The position numbers and the translations under genes were made by a program. This document shows, one piece after another, positions 1-10,500 of a stretch of 64,000 nt of DNA. Source of the DNA: Drosophila pseudoobscura (taxonomy: Eukaryota > Arthropoda > Insecta > Diptera > Drosophilidae). Numbering within the stretch: the stretch's first letter is position 1; the number at the start of each line of letters is the position of its first letter. Below the pieces are notes generated by a model, which was not told where the DNA came from, ran no database searches, and worked only from the letters and a program-made list of their open reading frames with translations. The stretch lies in assembly GCF_009870125.1 (NCBI RefSeq), contig NC_046679.1, positions 26,784,001-26,848,000 of the forward strand. The letters are read 5' to 3'.

Positions 1-2037
1 CCTTCCCTCGCAAGCAAGCAAGCAACCAATTTTTCAACGCATCTGCGTGGCTGCCTCTCCATTCACCGTTGTTTGGTCGAACTTTGGCAGACCAGAGACA
101 CCCCAGCCACATGTGGCATGCGGCATTTGGCATGTGGGATGTGGGATGGGGACCTAGGAGGAGTCTGCTGGAGAATTCCTCTCACCTCAATGCACCGCTG
201 ATCGAATGCACAAGTGCTGGAGATGGTCAGCAGGAGCGGGAGCACCGTATCTCATCCCCCGACTCCATTCGAGTATCTGCGGCTAAGCCCCAATTTGGAT
301 TATTTGTAGACATTAAGTGGAGCCGCAGTCTGCGCAGTCTCCTCTGTGCTGCTACAGGAATTAAGCCTGCGCGAATGAAGAGTTAAAAATATCCCCAAGA
401 CTGGCGCGCGTCTCGTGTTTGTCGCTGGAGCGCCCAGATCCAGTGTGTGCGATAAAGGTGCAGCTGCTGGCTGCCCAGAGAATGGGGCAGGGGGGCAGGG
501 GGCAGGCAGGCAGCACATCTCCACACAATTCAATTGAGTGGCAGTGGCAGTGGCAGTGCCAGTCCGAAGGGAGAGGAGAATGCATTTACATATGAGTACG
601 CCGTCGATTCCGAGTGTCCTTTACCGTTGTACAGCAGCAGACAGCAATAACAATAACAATATAATAATAATAAAAGTTAAAGCAAAGCAAAACAAAACCC
701 CAAAAGAGAGCTCCCACTGCGGCCCACACTAAACAAGTTAACATCGAAGCGGGCCAAAAAGCAGCAGCAGCAGCAGCGGCAACGGCAGCAACAACAGCAG
801 CGGCAGTCAACACCAACAATAAAACCCAACACAGAGAAAACGAGCTTTGGTGGGTGGAAGCTTTTGATACCCTTTCTCGACAGCAAGAGAGACAAAACGT
901 AAAATAAGTGCTCGTAGCCGTCACAAAATTATGTTTTCCAACACACACTGACAACCAGCAGAATACTCTCTGCTGCAGCGCTGCTCTCAGCTCTGCTTGA
1001 AAGCCAAGCTCACGCATATAGCTCTCTCGCTCTCACTGGATTGTGTTCCCATAAGGCAGCAAAGTCTAATTTTATACAGCTATAATATATGTACTTTTAT
1101 GACATATCCTTAGTTTTGCTGCTGGTCAAAATCGTAATACCTTCCAGAAAGAGCATAACAAAACACAAAACGCAGATCGGCGCAGCGAAGAGAGGAGACA
1201 GCAAAGACAGGGAAGAGTGGGAGAGTGGCACAAACAAAAACACAACACAAAAAAAAAAGTATCTTCAAAATACACTTATGCTGTCTTTTATGGCATATCT
1301 TTTACTTATTTGCCCGCACTTAAGTATCGGCGCAGTGCGCTGTCGGAGTGCTGCTGCCTTTTTTTATTTCCTTCTGCCTTGTTTCTGATTTTTCGTGTTT
1401 TTATTTTTATTTTTGTAAATGAAATGAAATCGAAATACGAATATGGGTCGGCGCGCAGTCTGAGCCCTCCTCCTGCCGATGCCCCCCGTCCTACTCCCCA
1501 TCCCCCTCTCCATCCGCGAAAGAGTGAACTCGAAACACACTTCTTCGTCTCCCATAAGAGATCCCCAGAGCAATATTATTGGCACGAATTATTAACCTTT
1601 TCTTTTTCTGTTTTTTTTTTGGTGGTGCACTTTAAGCCCACATCTCGAGCGAGAAATTGGCCCAAACATATACATACACATGGTATGAGGAATGATTGCG
1701 CTTCGTTATAAATGGAACGTGAGTCTACACATTCGTATTCACATTCCTGCATTCATATTCATGTATTTATACATAATTTCAAAGAACTTTCACGGCAGTG
1801 GGTTATAATCATAAATAGTGAGGCACGGCACAGATCTACGTACTTCGTAATTGTACTCCTATTTGGGGCCTGACCTTGCCCACGGCCAGAGATGAGTTGT
1901 GTCAGGCGGCTGCCAAGGGCAAAGGGCGCTGCGATGTGATGTGACGACTCTCCTGAGATTACGGTTTCACACACACACACACACGCACAATCTATAAATT
2001 TTCTGTCAGTCCCGCTTGACGGTGTTACTGCCAACTT
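1..2037. other. Non-coding left end
   Basis: I see no convincing exon here. The open frames lie over low-complexity DNA: CAG/CAA-type repeats at about 630-830, A- and T-rich runs, and an (AC) dinucleotide tract near 1968-1985. If the minus-strand signal-peptide exon at 2073-2142 is real, this stretch would be its first intron. Confidence 0.5.
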
Positions 2038-2072
2038 TTACGTATCGCGCGGAACGTTCACGTTCACGTTAC

Positions 2073-2142
2073 CAATTACACCTTCCGACTTGGCCACAAG
2101 CAAAATCAAAATGAAGATCGCGCGCGCCAACTGCCTGTTCAT
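2073..2142 (-). CDS. Candidate first coding exon of a secreted protein (partial)
   Basis: Reading leftwards from an ATG at 2142, the frame encodes an N-terminus that looks like a signal peptide: MNRQLARAIFILILLVAKSE, then GVIG. A possible splice donor (TTG|GTAACG) lies at 2073/2072; without splicing the frame stops at 2038. It starts about 35 bp downstream, in its own direction, of a minus-oriented Motif 1 (GGTCACACT, 2175-2183) and a DRE (TATCGATA, 2191-2198), which is where a housekeeping-type fly promoter would put a start. No following exon was recognised, so the product is unknown. The short length leaves a real chance that it is coincidental. Confidence 0.3.
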
Positions 2143-2172
2143 TCTGCTGCTATTTTGAATTTTTTGTCCGGG

Positions 2173-2305
2173 CCAGTGTGACCGCGGATTTATCGATAAA
2201 ATATACCAAAACATACCGCCTCATTTTCAAAATATACCGTAAATATACCGTCGGCTCATTTTGGACCCCGAAAAATATCAGAAATACCGTAAACGGTCAC
2301 CCTGG
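2173..2305. promoter_or_regulatory. Divergent core promoter: two Motif 1 sites, DRE, ATATACC array
   Basis: Two Ohler Motif 1/M1BP-type sites point outward: CCAGTGTGACCG at 2173-2184 (reads GGTCACACTGG on the minus strand) and CGGTCACCCTGG at 2294-2305 (plus). Between them lie a perfect DRE (TATCGATA, 2191-2198) and about five ATATACC or AATACC words matching Motif 6 (GGTATATTT on the other strand). The plus-strand side precedes the four-segment membrane protein gene; the minus side precedes the tentative signal-peptide exon. The arrangement is seen directly; promoter function is inferred from known fly core motifs. Confidence 0.6.
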
Positions 2306-2613
2306 TCCATGTTGTTGTTTTAATTAAAGTTAATTTTATTTAAAAAATAAGTACGCTTACGCCCAGACCCCGCCCTAGAAAGTGTGTGCAACTGGCCGAA
2401 CGTTACCCTAGATTGGCTGATCAACGAAAAACTGGTGAATAGCTGGAGCTTGGAGCTGGTTTTCATTGACCAAAATATATGGGCGTTGACGGAAGATGCT
2501 TCTGCTGGCTGCCTGGTGGCAGCGCGTCACGCAGGCCCAAACGAATTAAACAAACATGCTTCAGACACTGTTTTGACCCATCATTACTCTTGTGATTGTG
2601 TGATTGTAGAAAC

Positions 2614-3296
2614 ATGGTTGTGCTGAGCTCCTGCTGGTCCCCCATCATCTGGTCGGACAATGTCCGCACGGGCAGCTACGCTGTGGCCGCGTACACGGCC
2701 GCCTTGTCGGTGGTGATGATCACGATTATCGCCTATATGCTGGCGGGCGGTGAGTCGGCCCAGCTCTATTCGCCACTATTCGAGACGGACATCAAGACGT
2801 CGATGCCCATAGCTGGCGGCTTCTTCATCATATACTTTCTCCTGATCATTGCTGCCTCCTATCTGGTGTACTTTGGCATTAAGATCAGGTGAGTGCTGGA
2901 GTCATAAGCTAATGGAGTTCTTACTACATTAATGCCTCTCTACAGCACTCGCGGCTGGCTGCTGCCCTGGCTGGGTCTGGTGGGCCTTGCCATTCTCTTC
3001 CAGTTCTGCTGGAGTCTTTGGCTCATCGGTGGATACTACATCTATGTAAGTGGGAAAAGCAGCCAAAGTGAATCCTCAATTTAATGATTGCTCTCTCCCA
3101 CAGCTGGAACAAACCTTTTCGGCACTGCTCAACTTCGTTTGGATGGCCTACAATGTGAGTAAATATATGCATATCCCATCCCCATCTTAACCATTTTTCT
3201 CTGATTCGATAGATATACTGTTGGCTGGTAGTCTTCTCTCAGTACCAGATCTTCTTGCAAATCCAGAATCCAAACATTGAGCTGCTGATGCCGTGA
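2614..3296 (+). CDS. Four-transmembrane-segment protein, uncharacterised
   Basis: Four exons join in frame (2614-2888, 2946-3045, 3104-3154, 3213-3296), separated by 57-58 bp introns with GT-AG ends, to give 169 residues. The true start is the ATG at 2614, not an upstream TTG in the same frame. The protein has four hydrophobic segments, near residues 18-38, 63-85, 95-118 and 128-148. A short polar loop between the first two ([17 protein letters not shown]) separates them. Both ends are short, and there is no obvious signal peptide or enzymatic motif. Size and layout resemble the small insect tetra-spanning membrane families of unknown function (DUF4728-type is one possibility), but I cannot assign it. 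It converges with Ing3 on the other strand. Confidence 0.85.
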
Positions 3297-3992
3297 TGAG
3301 GCTCGAATAACTTTTCGAATTCTTAGACTTGACACGCAACAAAAGTCCGTCCAGAGACAGTTTTGTAATAAGAATACATTTCATTTCCAGTACACACAGA
3401 GATGCCTACCAAATAGTTTTATAAATATATACATTGTACGCCTTTATACACATCTACTATACATCTATAATGTATGAATCGAATGCCTTAGTCTGCTTTT
3501 TGACCATTAAAAACAATTATTCGTAAAGATAATACGTCTACTGAGTGTAGTGTTTGTTCTGGGATCCGATCCTCGAAGGCATTGCATGGCATCGAGACAT
3601 GTGGGTGGTGCATCAGCCGTTAAGTAAGTTCTATGTGTGTGTACGCATTAAATATATATATGTATTTATATTTAGAGAAAGTTACAATTTGTACAGAAAC
3701 GATTAATCAAACAGACGAACTTTAGCCCCGTAAAGAGACAGGGGCCAGATCTGAATGGCTTTCTGGGTGTGGTGTGAGTGCGACAAAGCTGAGTGAAGGC
3801 CAGGCCAACGAACTCAAACCTGGCTCAAGCCTAGGCTCGAGTGGGATCGGGGAGGAGGGTTTTCAAAACACTAAATGTACATTATGGTAAAATCTTAGGG
3901 TCGAATAATATACAGAGCGCAGCGCCAAGTACTGCTGTACTGCCCACGCCTGGTGTTGAACACAGGACAGTGGGCTCTTGCGGTTGCTATTC
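3297..3992. other. Convergent 3' untranslated regions
   Basis: This space lies between the stop of the membrane-protein gene (plus) and the stop of Ing3 (minus). It holds AT-rich DNA with an ATTAAA at 3507-3512 that could serve as the plus-strand polyadenylation signal. I see no coding sequence. Confidence 0.5.
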
Positions 3993-5464
3993 CTAGGTCT
4001 TCTCCTCCTTCTCCTTGTTGTACCGCTCGAGCTCCTTGAGGAACTGGGCCTTCGGCTTCATCACATTGGGTCGCTCGCCACGGCAGTTCGGACAGAACCA
4101 CTTGCCCTTCGGCTTCAGCACCAGGGACACGCACGAGAAGTGGAACCACTCGATGGGGCACAGGTCGTTGTCGCACAGAATCATTTCGCCAAAAGAGATC
4201 TGCAATGAAAACAGTGTAACGTTAGCTGTCTCTCTCTTTGGGTGCCACTCCACTCCACTTACCTGGTTGCAGACACAGTAGGTCGGCTCATCCGGATCGA
4301 TGGTCTCCGGCGGCGGCGTCTCCTCGCGTGCATTTGCTGTTGTGTTCGAAGCGCCCGCGCCGCGTACCTTGCGTTTCTTCTTCTTGCCCGAATTATTGCC
4401 GCCTCCTCCTCCGCCACCACCACCACCGCCGGCTCCTCCTCCGGCCCCGCCGCTGCTCGTGCCACCGGATCCGCTGGCCAGGCTGCCACCCGAAGTTCCC
4501 TGCAGGTTCCCCTTGCGCTGACCGGCCCCAGCACTGCCCAGGGAGCCCTTGCGTTCCCCGTTGCCGCTGCCACTGCCACCGGCCTCGTTGGCCGAGTTCG
4601 ATTCGTTGCCGCCCATCTCCAGGGAGCTGCCGTTGACCAAGCTCTCGTTGCGGCGCCGTGAACGTTTGCTTCCCCCTCTCTGCAAATCACCGCCGCCGCT
4701 GGCGCTCAGGTTGCCATTGGAGCCACCACCGTTGCTGACATGGCTGGAGCGCTCTGAGTTCGGTGTGGAGCCGCCGCCGCCATTGCCCGAAATGATGGCC
4801 CCCGGGTTAGTCACCCCCACGACGCCGACGTACACGGGCAGGCCGTACTGATCCTTCACTGTAAATCCACCGACACTTCCGCCCAGGCCGTTGCCATTAA
4901 GACCGCCGCTGCTGCTGCTGCCGGCACCACCTCCGCCTACCGTGTTCGCCTGGTCCCGCATCGGGCTCTGTAATCTCTGCAGCTTCGATGCCGGACAGTC
5001 GTCCAGCAGCGCGTAGCGGTCGCGCTCCTCCTTCAGGTCGAGGTTCTGCTGGTTCGTGTCTAGCTGCCGCAGCTTGCCGTCGATAATCTCTTGCATGTGG
5101 CCGACAATCTGCATCTTTTCGTCGCCCAACTCCTGCGCCTGGATGAGGCACTGGTGCATGCGGTTCATACTGCGGGACCGCCGGACAGTGTCCGTCGAGT
5201 TTTGCAGCGTCAGATACAGGTCATAGTAGTGGTCCACGTCGCGAATCAGCCCTGCAAATGGTGCCAACAGATCACATCAGTTCACGCTACGTTTGGGAAA
5301 GATTTAGGCCGCGAAAACCCACCTCGGTACTGGACATCGATGTCTCGGATGCGGGAGAGCTGCCGCTGCACGTCGTCCGGCAGGTTCTCCACGGAATCAA
5401 TGTAGTTGTCGACATAGGTGGCCGAATTGATGGCCTCCGACTCGGATGCAATTGGATTTATCAT
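3993..5464 (-). CDS. Ing3: Inhibitor of growth family protein 3 (ING3), PHD-finger chromatin reader
   Basis: ING3 proteins belong to NuA4/Tip60 histone acetyltransferase complexes in the nucleus and read histone H3 lysine-4 methylation. Three exons (5464-5323, 5251-4263, 4199-3993) give about 445 residues, close to the family length. The N-terminal ING domain (about 1-110) begins [10 protein letters not shown] and has the usual helical dimerisation region with [16 protein letters not shown] long Gly/Ser/Asn-rich linker follows, then a basic nuclear-localisation-like KKKKRKVRG near residue 340. The C-terminus is a complete C4HC3 PHD finger (about 372-420): CVCNQ, the histone-binding segment SFGEMILCD, then [10 protein letters not shown] and WFCPNC. 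The last intron (4200-4262) is open in frame, so retention would insert 21 residues within the PHD finger. It is transcribed away from the repeat complex at 5.7-7.2 kb. Confidence 0.93.
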
Positions 5465-5689
5465 GTTAAGGTTCGATGCGCGTCAGTTCGGCTGCTGTCG
5501 CTGCCACATCGAGTGGGTACTGCTAGAGTCTGCTGGAATTGGTGCGCCACAGGGACTAGAAAAGATCGGTTGAGTTACTTTCGCTGCTTTTTATTCAAGA
5601 TAATTTTTGTATGGCGTTTCCTTGCGACTGTACTTGTGTGCGTGTGTGTGCGTAGGTACATATATATGCAGGGTTGCCAGAGCGTCAAA

Positions 5690-7170
5690 ATAAGCTAGAT
5701 TTCATAAAAACACAAGCTAAAACAAGCTAAAAACTGTAAAAAACAGGCTAAAAAATAGGCTAAAAATAAAAATAAACACATACATAGATACACACATAAA
5801 ACAACATTTGACCACGTTAGACTTAAAATTTCTATGGCAAATAAAGCGATTTCTTCAAGAGGTTTGTTTTTGCCAGCATCTTTATAAGTCAGTACTTCAG
5901 ACCAAAGTTTGACCGAAACTGTTCAACGAAAATATACAATATAAATGAATTCTAAAATACCATGATACACCAAAATATGTACAACAAATATACTTTTTGT
6001 TCGATTTGCCTAAAAATATATGTACGATATAAAAAGGCAAACATAAACAGAGTGAAATTAAAACAGGCTAGATTTAAGACTATAAGCATTTTCATAATTT
6101 TATAATTTTCCGTTTTCAAATAAGCTAGATCTAGCCTTAATTATGCTAAAATGGCAACTCTGGTTGGACCCTCAGAAATATACCAAAATATACCGGCTTA
6201 ATTGGAAATATACCATAAATATACTGACGAATTCAAGTTCTATTTTACATATTCCTTGTTTTCGATTTTCCGTCGAATAATACTCGCTATATAGAACATT
6301 TAGCCATGCCCACATAATTTTATACGATTAATGAATCAATTTTCTACAAGATTGGATAGTTTTTAGTCCTGGCTTTTATTGTATTTTGACTAAAACAAGG
6401 TTTAAACCAAATAGTTCAACAAAAAATCAGTCGCAATGTTGCTGGTATTTAAAGACATGATGCGCGTATAGGCCTTTGTGCACCCTATTTTGTTAATTTT
6501 ATATGAAGATCAAACGCAATTTATTAAGACCTTTTCTCAAATTGATATGTTTTGGACTTATTCATGTGTATTATTAGTATCTTGTATATATTTATCTCGA
6601 TCCTGAGGCTTGGAAGACAAACGTATTCACAATTCTATAACATCCATTTCCCCCAGGGTATGTGTGCATGGAATTAGCAACATGTTTGTGTATGGAATGG
6701 GACTCATTGTTGCAATAGCGAAACTGCGGCGAATCGGGTATTGCCTATATTTCAAGCTATATAGATTTGCCCACTTGGCTTTATCCCATAGATAAATGCA
6801 TTTTTTACAAGATTGCTTCTTTTAATTACCTTAATGTTGTTTATTTTGACCAAAAAACGGGTTTCAAGTAAATGTTGCAGCAACTTTTGTGTATGGAATG
6901 CGCAACATTTGTGTATGGAATGAGACTCATTGTTGCTAAAGCGAAATGGGGCGAAATGCGGCGAACTGCGGCGAACTACGGCGAATAAAAAAATAACGAC
7001 CAATTCCTCATATTCTTTGTTCCGTTGAATAATACTATCTATATGGAACATTTAGCCATGCCCACTCAATTTTGTACGATTGATGAATCAATTCTATACA
7101 TGATTGGCCTATTCGAAATACTTGCATTTATTGGATTTCTATATAACATTGAAAATTAAAACATGGTAGG
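5690..7170 (+). repeat. Dispersed repeat complex, copy 1
   Basis: This AT-rich stretch between Ing3 and Jupiter has no genuine coding frame. It starts with many GCTAAAA/GCTAGAT words (5690-5760), then degenerate units sharing ATTTAGCCATGCCCAC, CATTCCATACACAA-type and GCGAACTGCGGCGAA words. Segments at 6240-6440, 6540-6830 and 6983-7160 recur in the same order but on the opposite strand at 35.76-34.3 kb. No reverse transcriptase, transposase, long terminal repeat or clear terminal inverted repeat is visible. It is probably a non-autonomous element or nested remnants; I cannot name the family. Confidence 0.75.
6150..6230. repeat. ATATACC array inside repeat copy 1
   Basis: A TGGCAACTCTGG word is followed by GACCCTCAGAAATATACC, then AAATATACCGG and further ATATACC/ATATACT words. 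The same word order (GTGTGACC or GACC, CTCAGAAA, ATATACC repeats) occurs near 2.2, 34.2, 34.7, 35.8 and 44.9-45.25 kb. Confidence 0.6.
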
Positions 7171-7225
7171 TACATATATGTGCATATTCGCCGATAGTAT
7201 CGGTTCGGTGCTTTGCAGCCCTGAA

Positions 7226-7350
7226 AGTGTGACCATACCCAGTTGTTCTTCTGTTTTATTAAAGGGGGCTTAAGTGGGCTAAGTTTATTTTTGGCCATAC
7301 TACAAACGGAAATATCAAGGCTTTTGCGCCTATTCGTGCACGGTCACTCT
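7226..7350. promoter_or_regulatory. Candidate distal Jupiter promoter
   Basis: There is a minus-oriented Motif 1 site (AGTGTGACC, 7226-7234) and a plus-oriented Motif-1-like CGGTCACTCT (7341-7350). The plus site lies 178 bp upstream of the first Jupiter ATG (7528) and would place transcription start near 7350. No TATA box is present, as expected of this promoter class. Function is inferred from motif position only. Confidence 0.45.
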
Positions 7351-7527
7351 TTAAATTGAACTCGACCCGTACAAACGTGCCCGCGACGCTCTTAGAATTT
7401 TCCTTTGTGTGCATTTCTCGTTGCATTTACTTGTGTGTTTAGATTAAATCGTGTTCGTTTGTGACTATAGATTTGACGATACTTCAAGAGCAAGAGCAAC
7501 AGATCAGATCAGACCAGAAGCAGCAAG

Positions 7528-10500
7528 ATGATCTCCAATTACGATATCACCGACAGCAAGTCCAGCAGCAAGTAAGTGTGTTCAAGGGACAAAATTTGCC
7601 GGCATTTTTAAACGCTACGGGTGTGTGCGTGAGTGTTCGTTTGGTAATGTAGGCGTTGGGCGCACACATTCAAACAATTTGCTGGTATTGGTATTGGTGG
7701 TTCTTTCGTTAATTTGCAATAAAACGTTTATCGTCTTTATTTTTTGCACTCTTTCGGTTTCTTTTGGCATTGTGGCTTCCCCACCCCATTAACTCTTATT
7801 CCGGCATTTCCGTTCCGAATCTCTGTTATGCTTTCGATTCATATTTCTCTGGTGTTCCATTTACCGCTATATTGATATTTCGCTGGCGTTTTTTCCGCCT
7901 TCGACGCTGCGGATAACTGTTAAAATTGAATCGGGCTATAAAGTTATTGTTGTGGACGCGTTTCCTGGAGTCCTCCGCCGCCTGAAAACGCCCTTAACAA
8001 CCAATATTTGATATACGCCCGCCGTCAGCCATCAATGCAGCGCATAGGATGGGGGGATCCAGCTGCAGACGGAATTCAATATTCTTACCATTTTGAGCGA
8101 CACTAGTACAGTGGTGGTTCTAGCTAAGTGCACACCACACACACACACACACATGTAACTGTCGGTCGGGGCAAGGCCAGAGCAGCCAGTGTGCCAGTTT
8201 CCAGTTACCCTACACCTCCCTTCCCTTTGCTTTACGACCATCATGCAGTGGACATCTGTCCGTCCCTTTCCTTCTATCTCTGTGTGTTTTTATACCGTTT
8301 GATATAATTTATAGCACAGTAAAGGCTCTCTTGATCGGACAGTGCTTTGGAGTACCCGAAACTACTAGAACTATTGGCAGTCCGCCCAACCGAGGTGGAA
8401 AATCACTTTCCGCGGATCTTCCTGCCGTCTGTACGGGGAGTGCACTGGAACATTCTTCAGTGTCTGCTCCAATGGGACCTCCACTGTAATTATTTGCGAT
8501 CCAAATGGCGCTGCCTTTTGTTTTTCGGAAGCACTTCGTATAAGACGGTCTATAAGTGGCACCAGCAGCACTCCTGAGTCATGCTGGAACTATTCTTCTG
8601 CAGCTGCTTGGTTTCGCACTTGATTATTACCACCATCATCATCATCATTATTATTATTATTGCTGCTGCTTTTCCGATGGCGGCCGATGAGTAATTGCAG
8701 GTCCTACGTGCGCTGGGTGGGGGGGTTTCTTGTACAGTGGCGGGCTGCGATTGTGTGTCCACTGGCGCGCTCTCTCTCCCGGACTGCAGCGACGACCCCA
8801 AATCGTATAATTACCGTGCATATATCCATGTTCGGCTATGTTCGGGGCGATGGGGATACGTTTTAGCCATAATGTCGTCACGTGCCGCACTCTCTAGGTG
8901 TTGTTTCTGCCTCTACAATATATGCTATATTTAACAAGTCACGCGATCTGAGTGCAGCGGAGTTTGAGGCTGGCGCTGACGCTGACGCTGAGAGGCAAGT
9001 GCATTGAACTCTGGACACATTGCATGTTCGTTTGGTTTTTCTGTTTCTGTTTTCTGCTTCTCGTTGTTGGCCATAAAACTAAATGTCGATTTTGATTGCC
9101 TTAGCCTGGCCTGAATTGCTATGTGGCTATGTGGCTATGGGGATGGGTTTGGGTCTGGGTCTGGGCCTAGCCTTTTAGTACGACTCAATGGATGGATCTA
9201 ATTCCACGCCGATGGATGGTAGAACCTCTGGAGAAAGCCACGAATGCAGGCGGCGGCGGGCAGGCCGCACCCAAAATGCAGACAGACGACAAGCCCATAT
9301 TAATCCGTTGCTGCTACTCGCCATAGACCGAGAGAGGGCCAGAACAGGAGAAGGAGGAGGAGTTGATGGTTGACGGTTGACGCATGCAGCCCACACGATA
9401 AGCAACCCCCCGACCGACACACAGAGGCCATAGTAGGACACACTATCTGTCATATGTGTCGCTCCTCCTCCTCCTCCAGATGTCAGGTCAAATGCATTCC
9501 AGGCCTGGATGCAAGGGTGGGCCGTGTCCCTGTACTCCCCGAGTCTCCCTGGTAGATAAATTGTCTTTTTGTGAGTGTGTGTTTAAATTAGGGAAGCCCT
9601 AAGAGAGTCACGTTTCCTGGATGGATGGATCTATCCGCCAGTGAGTCATACCCCAAGGCAGAGACCGACCGACCGATTGACGAATGATTAATGAGTGCAT
9701 TTGGAACGGTGTAAAAGGAGGAGAAGGGAAGGGATTTTGGGTCTTAAAAGGGATTTCGAATGAATGTATCTTCATTTTGTTAGATAATTGCTATGACTTT
9801 GTGCCCTTTGTGAGAATGGGGGGGGGGGGGGGGGGGGAGTGGGGAGTATGACTAAGGTGGCTCTCTGCTCTTTCCCCCGTCCCTCTGCAGGTATGTTTCC
9901 GGCTTACCTTCTCGATTACTCGATTGCCTAATTGGGAACAAGAGCTCCAATACGTCAATGCCTCCCCATGGTCTGGCCTGTGGATTGGCTGTGGCCGTAT
10001 AAGCAAATCTCAAGGCTGTCTCAAAGCGAGCAAATGCAAAACGCTTCGCTGAGCAGCGAGTATTCGAGTATCTTTGGGTGTAAGCCCCGAAATCAAATGC
10101 CCCATTGAGTGACAATTTTGGTAATATTTTCACTATAATTGGACACGCAACAGATACGGCAGATACGCAGAGATACGCCGAGACACTGAGATACTCACTT
10201 TCGGTAATTGTTAAATTGTACATTTTTTAGCGGCTCCCCGACTCCCGGCTCTGACTCGGACTCGGACCATTTGTGTCGCCTTATAAGGCAGCCCCCTGCC
10301 TGTTTGATTACGCGTTTCGCGCTGTTGTTGGGGCTCGTTTTTGCATACTCGTACTCATACTCAGTTTTCCTCCCATTTGTAGAACAATCTTTACACAGTT
10401 TCCCCCCCACTTGCCCCCCACTCGATCTGATCGGATCTGCGCCTCTGGCTCTGGGCTCTCGGATCTGCTGTTGCCGGCTGCATGGGCGATTACCATTATG

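Noticed and set aside
586-1017. 143-codon minus-strand frame with poly-Ala
   Set aside because: It lies over CAG/CAA repeats and has no homology signature.
2110-2158. Plus-strand mini-frame MKIARANCLFILLLF
   Set aside because: Only 15 codons, overlapping the more plausible minus-strand signal-peptide frame; hydrophobicity is shared by antisense composition.
4238-4851. Long plus-strand frames rich in Arg, Pro and Ser opposite Ing3
   Set aside because: They are antisense shadows of the Gly/Ser-rich linker of Ing3 caused by GC-rich codon bias.
6610-6795. Frame shared by both repeat copies (EDKRIHNSITSISPRVC-like) as a transposon protein
   Set aside because: Only about 50 codons are shared, with no catalytic motif and no extension. 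Similarity reflects DNA repeat identity.
8369-8620. Cysteine-rich open plus-strand frame of 84 codons in the Jupiter intron
   Set aside because: No ATG, no clear splice partner and no recognised domain. A frame of this length is expected by chance in 23 kb of intron.
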